Source: CAVPRW01 sp046727435 [NCBI: bacterium] (lineage in GTDB: Bacteria; Tectomicrobia; Entotheonellia; J063). From it: DNA of 18,440 bases. A program made the position numbers and the translations under genes. Positions 13,678 through 18,440 of this stretch are shown here, one piece after another (the first letter of the stretch is position 1; the number at the start of each line of letters is the position of its first letter). The stretch spans positions 1-18,440 of the forward strand of contig JBKPCR010000049.1 of the NCBI GenBank assembly GCA_046727435.1, written 5' to 3'. The notes under the pieces were generated by a model. It did no database searches, had not been told where the DNA came from, and saw nothing but the letters and a program-made list of their open reading frames with translations.

Positions 13678-14973
13678 CTATGACAAGGCCCGTGCGAGGT
13701 GCTGATTCCACCCCGAGACCACAGCGGCCTCGGGTCCTCCGTCGTCAAGACGCAGGCCAAAGAGACGGCCCATCATTCGCAGGGCCTCTTGCGCCGCTTG
13801 TACGCTTTGCCCCGCCTGTGCAGCGTCCCGGATGTCTACTGCGAAATTCGATAGGATCGTGAGGGCCGCCGCAGTATCGAGGTCATTAGTCATAGCTTGG
13901 AGGAAGGCTTGCTGCCTCGGGCTGGGGTCCAACGATTTTGGCGCGTGCGGCCGCACCTGCACGGTGACGGCGGAATGCAGCGTGGAAGCAAGCTGCGCTG
14001 CGTGTGCCAATGCCGCGGCATTATGCTCCCAAATATGCCGATAGTGGTGCCCCGCCAGGTAAAGGCGTATGGCATCCGGAGTGTATTGCTCCAGGAGATC
14101 TTGGACCATGATGAGATTGCCCAATGATTTACTGATTTTACGTCCATCGAGCTGCACCATCGCGGTGTGGAACCACCAACGGGCGAAGGGCTTATGCCGC
14201 GTCAGGCATTCCGATTGGGCGATTTCGCTCTCATGATGGGGGAACATGAGATCGGCGCCTCCACCATGAATGTCGATGCTCTCCCCCAAGAAACGTTGAA
14301 CCAGGGTGGAGCACTCCATATGCCAGCCGGGTCGTCCGGCCCCCCACGGGCTGTCCCAGGCTGGCTCGCCTGGTGTGTGGGCTTGCCAGAGGACAAAATC
14401 GAGTGCCTGGCGCTTGTGCGGATCATCCGGGTGGTTCCCCCGTTCCGTGGCAATCGACAACATCTCCTGCCGTGGAAGGCGACTCAACGTCCCATAGGCC
14501 GGCCATGCCTCGATGTCAAAGTAGACGCTGCCACCCGCCTCATAGGCCACGCCGGCCTCACAGAGCTGCTGCACGGCCTCAATCATCGCTGATATGGCGT
14601 CTGTGGCCCGCGGAAAGGAGTCCGGCGGACGAATATTTAACGTCTGCATCTCCCGGATGAAGTGTTTCGTCCAACGATCACCCAGCGTGCGCCAGTCCTC
14701 CTGCACTCGCCTGGCCTCTCGCAGGATGGCGTCATCGACGTCGGTGAGGTTTTGCACGTAACGGACCTGGTGGCCCTGAGATTCGAGCAGGCGAATCAGG
14801 GTATCCGCCATCGCATAGGTAAACGCATGGCCCAAGTGTGTCGTCGCATACGGAGTGATCCCGCAGACATAGATGGTGATGGGAGATTGTGCAGGAATAA
14901 AGGGCTCAACACGACGCGAGAGGGAATTATGCAGCTGAAGCGGCTGCGGGGGAAGATGCGGTTGAGCGCCCAT
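13678..14973 (-). CDS. Cysteinyl-tRNA synthetase / MshC-like cysteine ligase
   Basis: 431-aa class I ligase that activates cysteine with ATP and transfers it to tRNA(Cys) or to an amino-sugar. Motifs: HIGH as HLGH at 46-49 within VCGITPYATTHLGHAFTY; zinc ligands Cys37, Cys221 (WHMECS), His246 and Glu250 (GGADLMFPHHESE); KMSKS as KISKS at 279-283. The GITPY…THLGHA form resembles MshC (mycothiol ligase) more than canonical CysRS (GPTVYDYxHIGHAR). A C-terminal helical region (~320-431) resembles the CysRS DALR-type extension but is short, so the protein is between the two families in length. AAGGAG 7 nt upstream of the ATG at 14973 fixes the start. Without the rest of the genome I cannot say whether it charges tRNA or makes a thiol. 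Confidence 0.85.
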   Translation of the reverse strand: MGAQPHLPPQPLQLHNSLSRRVEPFIPAQSPITIYVCGITPYATTHLGHAFTYAMADTLIRLLESQGHQVRYVQNLTDVDDAILREARRVQEDWRTLGDRWTKHFIREMQTLNIRPPDSFPRATDAISAMIEAVQQLCEAGVAYEAGGSVYFDIEAWPAYGTLSRLPRQEMLSIATERGNHPDDPHKRQALDFVLWQAHTPGEPAWDSPWGAGRPGWHMECSTLVQRFLGESIDIHGGGADLMFPHHESEIAQSECLTRHKPFARWWFHTAMVQLDGRKISKSLGNLIMVQDLLEQYTPDAIRLYLAGHHYRHIWEHNAAALAHAAQLASTLHSAVTVQVRPHAPKSLDPSPRQQAFLQAMTNDLDTAAALTILSNFAVDIRDAAQAGQSVQAAQEALRMMGRLFGLRLDDGGPEAAVVSGWNQHLARALS

Positions 14974-15156
14974 GCAGGATCTCCTTTGGCCACGCGGCTA
15001 TCCCTGCCAATTCGCGTTCTGAGCGAGTCTGCTCGCCTCGCGCAGGTCCCTCAGGGGACGATCTCCTGTCCACGACAGCCGTATGCCTGCACCACTTGGT
15101 TCATCGATGCCTGTGCAGGCGCCCCCGACCCAATCGACCGGGCAGCCCCCAGACTC

Positions 15157-15954
15157 TCAGGCCTTCTGTACCGTGAATCGCCCATTGGCTTCCTGCACAA
15201 TCGTGTAATGATCCCTGTGCTGTGGTCGCACCGTGATCTGTTCCTGCGTCCCCGGCCATTGCACGATGATCTCGGCCGGCTGACACTGCTGGTGCGTGCG
15301 CGTCGACCGCGGCGGCAGCGGGAACGTGTGGCCGTCCATCGTATAGGAGATTGGCGTATCAGTCTGGTTGGTAATCTGAAACTCCATCATCTCCGTGGTC
15401 GGGCGTCCGAACATCTGCACGGCATAGTAGTACCCAGTCCGCTCACTCCGGGCTACCCCCACGCCGGTCTCCGTCACGGCAGGGTCGAGCATATTCTTCT
15501 GGTGGTCCGGCGAATGTTTCCACCCTTCGAACAATGCGCGGGCCAGCTCCGCGCTCGTGAACCCTGAGGTGCGGTACTGGTAGGCGATGTTCTCGGAGCT
15601 GATACAGGGGTCGTAACCGTGTTGCTTCGCCCGCTCCGCCGGGCTCCTGCCGTCGGCGGTATGCCCATACGTGCCCGTGCGGGCCATGAACATCGCGAAG
15701 TCGTGGGCCGCTGCCATGAGTTGCGGGTGAGGCTTCACCTCCAGGAGGCCTTCCGCCTGACGGAAGCGATTCGTAGCGTTGATAATGTCCTGGATTGTGT
15801 TCGCCAGCTCGGGGGATGTGGCTCCATGGGTTGGCGTGGTTGGACTCATGGTCGTGGACTCCAACTCATTCGTGTCGACGGCTTGTCCCGTCGCTGCCGT
15901 GGGAAGCAGGCAGCATCCGAGGACGAGCATGACGCCTAGCCATCGCATGACCAT
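15157..15954 (-). CDS. Secreted CAP-domain (SCP/PR1-like) protein
   Basis: 265-aa exported protein. The N-terminus is a signal peptide (MVMRWLGVMLVLGCCLLPTAATGQA), with a likely signal peptidase I site after ~25; a lipoprotein reading at LGCC is less likely. After a Thr/Ser-rich linker, the CAP domain runs ~50-185: INATNRFRQAEGL, HPQLMAAAHDFAMFMA, GHTADGRSPAERAKQHGY, SSENIAY, and EGWKHSPDHQKNMLDPAVTETGVGV, with the CAP-cavity His and Glu residues present. The last ~75 residues form a beta-rich C-terminal domain with two-residue Thr/Arg/Gln runs. GGGAGA ~6 nt upstream supports the ATG at 15954. Bacterial CAP proteins are extracellular and mostly of unknown activity. It stands alone. Confidence 0.9.
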   Translation of the reverse strand: MVMRWLGVMLVLGCCLLPTAATGQAVDTNELESTTMSPTTPTHGATSPELANTIQDIINATNRFRQAEGLLEVKPHPQLMAAAHDFAMFMARTGTYGHTADGRSPAERAKQHGYDPCISSENIAYQYRTSGFTSAELARALFEGWKHSPDHQKNMLDPAVTETGVGVARSERTGYYYAVQMFGRPTTEMMEFQITNQTDTPISYTMDGHTFPLPPRSTRTHQQCQPAEIIVQWPGTQEQITVRPQHRDHYTIVQEANGRFTVQKA

Positions 15955-16542
15955 TGGGTCTCCCTCAGCTCACGCGTGTCGCCTTGACAGGTCATCTCGC
16001 GTTGAGCTTCATTCATAATCCATACCGCATACTTAGCCGTCGTGCAAGATGCTTCAAAGCTCTCTGGAACCCGGCACCCCGACCATGGCAGGGGCGGGAA
16101 CATGCAGGAGCCGCTGAGAACACGCATCAGTTCTTCGGGGAACACGGCAGCCACTCTTATTTTGACAGGCGCGCCCCTGCCCCGCTGTCAAACTGAGAGG
16201 CCTCGTGCGCTTCACGGACGTCGGCACGGCAGGCTGAGCAGGTGGCAGGCCGGTGCCCAGTCGCCCATGGCACGCGAGTGGCCCCGGTCAGTGGTGCGGC
16301 CCCACCTCATTCGCATTCTGGTTGGGGGCATAGCCATGCCAGTCTTCAAGACGAAGCGAACGGCTGGCAGCGGTCTCAGGCACCGGTCCTGACCCGCTGG
16401 GCGATGCCGTGCCTGCCCCCCATAGCGGATACCGTGGCAGAGGGGACGCACTGGGCAAGACGGTCGCCGTCTCTGGGCGCAGTTCATCACCCTTGATCAA
16501 CCGACGTGGTCGCGAGAGACATCATCGACGGGGAGATGATCC
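15955..16542. other. Long intergenic region
   Basis: About 590 bp between the CAP gene and the IS1 element. Several frames are open on both strands but the translations are Arg/Pro-rich and unlike proteins. The only structured element I see is the inverted repeat at 16161-16192. Confidence 0.5.
16161..16192. promoter_or_regulatory. TTTGACAG-N16-CTGTCAAA inverted repeat
   Basis: Perfect 8-bp arms at 16161-16168 and 16185-16192 with a C-rich 16-nt spacer. It could be a dimeric repressor site or a weak hairpin. TTGACA inside each arm also reads as a -35 element, facing both directions, but no TATAAT-like sequence lies at the right distance. Confidence 0.25.
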
Positions 16543-16599
16543 GGTGGTGTTCCACCTATGGTGTTTTACGAAAACGCTCCTGGTAGGATAGAGGTTCTG

Positions 16600-17004
16600 A
16601 TGTATCCGTTGCCCGAAAGCTGTTCTCACGCTGTCATGGAGATCGCCGTGGCCTTCGTCCAGAGTCGTTGTCCTTCGTGTCAACACACCGATGTCATTCA
16701 ACATGGGATCACCGCCCAAGGGACACAACGGTACCGCTGTAAGCATCCCAGCTGTCCACAGCAAACGTTTCTCCTCGAGTCCCGTCACTATGGTCGCATG
16801 CCTGAAGTCAAACAACAAATTCTTGAGATGACCCTCAATGGAAGCGGTATTCGCGATATTACACGTGTGCTGCACATCAGCCCCATGACCGTCATCGCGG
16901 AGTTAAAAAAAAGCGCCACAGCTTCAACACGTCAACGAGATCGCGATCCAACGTATGAAGCCAAGCGCGATCCGCGTCGAAAGCCACCAAGTGGAAGCAG
17001 CTGA
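16600..17004 (+). CDS. insA: IS1-family InsA-like N-terminal transposase ORF
   Basis: N-terminal DNA-binding part of an IS1-type transposase. It has a zinc-ribbon Cys pattern CPSC…YRCKHPSC (residues ~24-60) followed by a helix-turn-helix region (KQQILEMTLNGSGIRDITRVLHISPMTVIAEL). ATG 16600 has AGAGG ~5 nt upstream; ATG 16636 is an internal alternative. The authentic part ends at the eight-A run 16905-16912. Beyond it the frame runs through unrelated residues to 17004, while the InsB-like continuation is in the +1 frame. Alone it would act at most as a DNA-binding inhibitor, as InsA does in IS1. Confidence 0.7.
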   Translation: MYPLPESCSHAVMEIAVAFVQSRCPSCQHTDVIQHGITAQGTQRYRCKHPSCPQQTFLLESRHYGRMPEVKQQILEMTLNGSGIRDITRVLHISPMTVIAELKKSATASTRQRDRDPTYEAKRDPRRKPPSGSS

Positions 17005-17392
17005 AGTTGACGACATGTGGAGTTTTGTTGGGAAGAAAACCCAACAGCGATGGCTCTGGCATGCCATGGATCAGCAAACGGGAGTGGTCTGAGCCTCTGT
17101 GTTGGGGACACGTCAGGACGAAGTCTTCCGACAATTGAAAGTGTTCTGAGCCCCATGTGGTATGCGCCATTTCTAGACGGATGGTGCAGACGTGTACGAA
17201 CGTCATTGAGATTCTCAACAACAGACTGTTGGTAAAACACAGACGCAGAAGATTGCACGGAAACATCTCACACTCCGAACACGGCTGAAGCGGTTCGTAC
17301 GAAAGCCCAGCTGCTTTTCCAAATCGGTGCTGTTGCATGATATGGTGATCGGGCTATTTGTTAACTACTATGAATTCCGCACACTTCTATGA
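16913..17392 (+). pseudogene. insB: IS1-family InsB-like catalytic region with four stops
   Basis: One continuous frame gives APQLQHVNEIAIQRMKPSAI…EVDDMWSFVGKKTQQRWLWHAMDQ, later TDGADVYERH, and the IS1-type ending KPSCFSKSVLLHDMVIGLFVNYYE, stopping at 17390-17392. It is interrupted by TGA at 17090, TGA at 17147, TAG at 17174 and TGA at 17207. There are no further frameshifts. The pattern is a single full-length catalytic domain killed by point mutations. It cannot yield active transposase. Confidence 0.8.
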
Positions 17393-17475
17393 AGACGGAA
17401 ACAACATATTTGAAACATTACCTAATTCAGGCTAATTAGTCGAGAGCTGTTCCTAGTCAAAAAACCCATAAAACT

Positions 17476-18440
17476 TTAGATATTACGAAGTATTACACAG
17501 AACCTCTCGATTTCCTCTTCAGTGTTGTAATAATGCACCGACGCACGCACGAGGTCAGGCAGACCGCGGGCTTCCATGTCGAGACGCGTGGAGGACACCC
17601 TTGATACAGAGACATTGATGCGCGCCTTGGCGAGCCCACGGTGGATCTCGTCGGCATTGTTCCCGTCGACAGTGAAGGAGACGATGCCGCAGCGTTCGAC
17701 CCCTTCGTCCCAGACGGTCACGCCAGCCATCGTGCTCAGCTGCCGGCGGAGATCGTCGGCCACGTGTTTGATCCGCGCCCAAATCGCCTCGAGCCCCCAC
17801 TGCAAGGCATAATCGATGGCCACCCCGAGGCCGATTTTGCCCGCGTAGTAGGTTTCCCAATTTTCAAAACGCCGGGCGTCAGGTCGAATCTCAAAACGAT
17901 CCTGGGCTACCCACTGGGCCGCATGTAAATCCAGGAACGGTGGCTCCAGACGGTCGAGGATCTCCCGCCGTACATACAACAACCCCGTCCCCCGAGGACC
18001 GCGGAGATACTTGCGACCGGTTGCCGAGAGCATGTCGCAGCCAATGGCCTCGACATCGATGGGCAGTTGCCCGATGGATTGGCAGGCATCCAATAGGTAC
18101 AACACCCCCGCCTCGCGTGCTACCTGACCCACCGCCGCGGCAGGATTGACCAGGCCGCCGTTGGTAGGGACATGGGTGATGGCGATCAGCTTGACACGAT
18201 CGTCGATGGCTCGACGCAGCGCTTCGACGGAGAGCTGGCCCGAGGCATCGTTGGGAATGACTTCTACCACAGCACCTGTCTTCCGTGCCATCTGCAGAAA
18301 CGCGATGTAATTGCTGGCATATTCCGCCACGGCGGTGAGAATGCGGTCGCCGGGTCCGAGAGGGACCGCATAAAAGGCCATATCCCAGGCGCGCGTGGCG
18401 TTTTCGACGATGGCGATCTCATCGCGATGGCATCCCAAGA
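17476..18440 (-). CDS. Class V aminotransferase-fold PLP enzyme, copy 2 (5' end off window)
   Basis: Second copy of the PLP enzyme at the left edge. The 3' end is complete (stop at 17476-17478) but the N-terminus lies beyond the right edge; the codon at 18438 is an internal leucine, not a start. The 320 visible residues include the PLP-ring Asp117 (LLDACQSIG), Lys143 (SATGRKYLRGPRGTG) and RFENWETYYAGKIGLGVAIDYAL. The C-terminal small domain reads GVTVWDEGVERCGIVSFTV…INVSVSRVSSTRLDMEARGLPDLVRASVHYYNTEEEIERF, which matches full-length class V enzymes of ~390 aa. All catalytic residues seen are intact. The IS1 element ends 53 bp beyond its stop. The substrate is unresolved, as for copy 1. Confidence 0.88.
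   Translation of the reverse strand, partial: LGCHRDEIAIVENATRAWDMAFYAVPLGPGDRILTAVAEYASNYIAFLQMARKTGAVVEVIPNDASGQLSVEALRRAIDDRVKLIAITHVPTNGGLVNPAAAVGQVAREAGVLYLLDACQSIGQLPIDVEAIGCDMLSATGRKYLRGPRGTGLLYVRREILDRLEPPFLDLHAAQWVAQDRFEIRPDARRFENWETYYAGKIGLGVAIDYALQWGLEAIWARIKHVADDLRRQLSTMAGVTVWDEGVERCGIVSFTVDGNNADEIHRGLAKARINVSVSRVSSTRLDMEARGLPDLVRASVHYYNTEEEIERFCVILRNI

Larger units (their letters stand above)
16543..17422 (+). mobile_element. IS1-family insertion sequence, decayed (~880 bp)
   Basis: The ends are imperfect inverted repeats: GGTGGTGTTCCACCTATGG… from 16543 and, on the complement from 17422, GGTAATGTTTCAAATATG…, about 18 matches in the first 24. These resemble IS1's own GGTGATG / GGTAATG ends. 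The interior encodes an InsA-like ORF and a broken InsB-like catalytic region. No 8-9 bp target duplication is visible (GATGATCC on the left, TAATTCAG on the right), so it is old or one flank has been rearranged. The 3' end is noticeably A/T-rich. Confidence 0.8.

Noticed and set aside
16212-16490. 92-aa minus-strand ORF upstream of the IS1 element
   Set aside because: Arg/Pro/Cys-rich translation, no Shine-Dalgarno, and competing open frames on both strands as expected for GC-rich non-coding DNA.
17090-17209. TGA recoding (reassigned stop codon) in the IS1 catalytic ORF
   Set aside because: All other genes in the window use standard codons with no internal TGA, and a TAG is present as well; point-mutation decay is simpler.
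1-18440. Circular element whose two ends overlap (left and right edges similar)
   Set aside because: The 641-bp overlap differs at about 33 positions, so the ends are paralogues and not the same DNA read twice.

Overview
The window is a GC-rich (roughly 60% or more) bacterial stretch of mostly metabolic and accessory genes, mixed with two insertion sequences and an unusual number of broken or chimeric genes. Nothing in it fixes the taxon. Large amidase, amidohydrolase, SDR and class V aminotransferase families beside an MshC-like cysteine ligase would suit Chloroflexota, Tectomicrobia-like or actinobacterial-type genomes; that is only inference.

Layout: (1) 1-915, minus, a class V PLP enzyme running off the left edge. 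(2) 1095-2735, plus, an amidase-signature hydrolase with a readable sigma70-type promoter and a GatC/AtzG-like tail. (3) 2840-3691, minus, an SDR oxidoreductase. (4) 3712-5796, a decayed zone: a GYD-domain gene fused out of frame to an internal piece of an SRAP gene, plus small ORFs of doubtful status. (5) 5797-7167, an intact IS481-like element with perfect ~33-bp terminal inverted repeats, a 5-bp target duplication and iterated subterminal motifs. (6) 7182-8582, a DUF262/DUF1524 (GmrSD-like) defence nuclease that has lost its N-terminal NTP-binding part. (7) 9004-9684, minus, a HAD phosphatase. (8) 10083-10577, minus, a YtcJ-like amidohydrolase with a large internal in-frame deletion. (9) 10633-11803, a lower-GC islet with two frame-disrupted unknown genes behind a 13-bp palindrome. 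(10) 11820-13490, minus, a UPF0178 (YaiI) protein, a conserved hypothetical protein and two damaged small genes. (11) 13678-14973, minus, a CysRS/MshC-like ligase. (12) 15157-15954, minus, a secreted CAP-domain protein. (13) 16543-17422, a decayed IS1-family element. (14) 17476-18440, minus, a second copy of the class V PLP enzyme running off the right edge.

The two PLP-enzyme copies are about 95% identical over 641 aligned bases without indels. Most differences are synonymous, and the copies bracket about 17.8 kb. The interval therefore looks like an old duplication or recombination-prone segment in which genes have been gained, cut and fused. I see no operon that ties the metabolic genes into one pathway. 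The most informative signals are the architecture of the IS481-like element (iterated end sites and a hairpin over its own Shine-Dalgarno), its junction with the beheaded GmrSD-like gene, and the series of deletion or fusion scars. I did not find a clearly new, intact multi-gene system.
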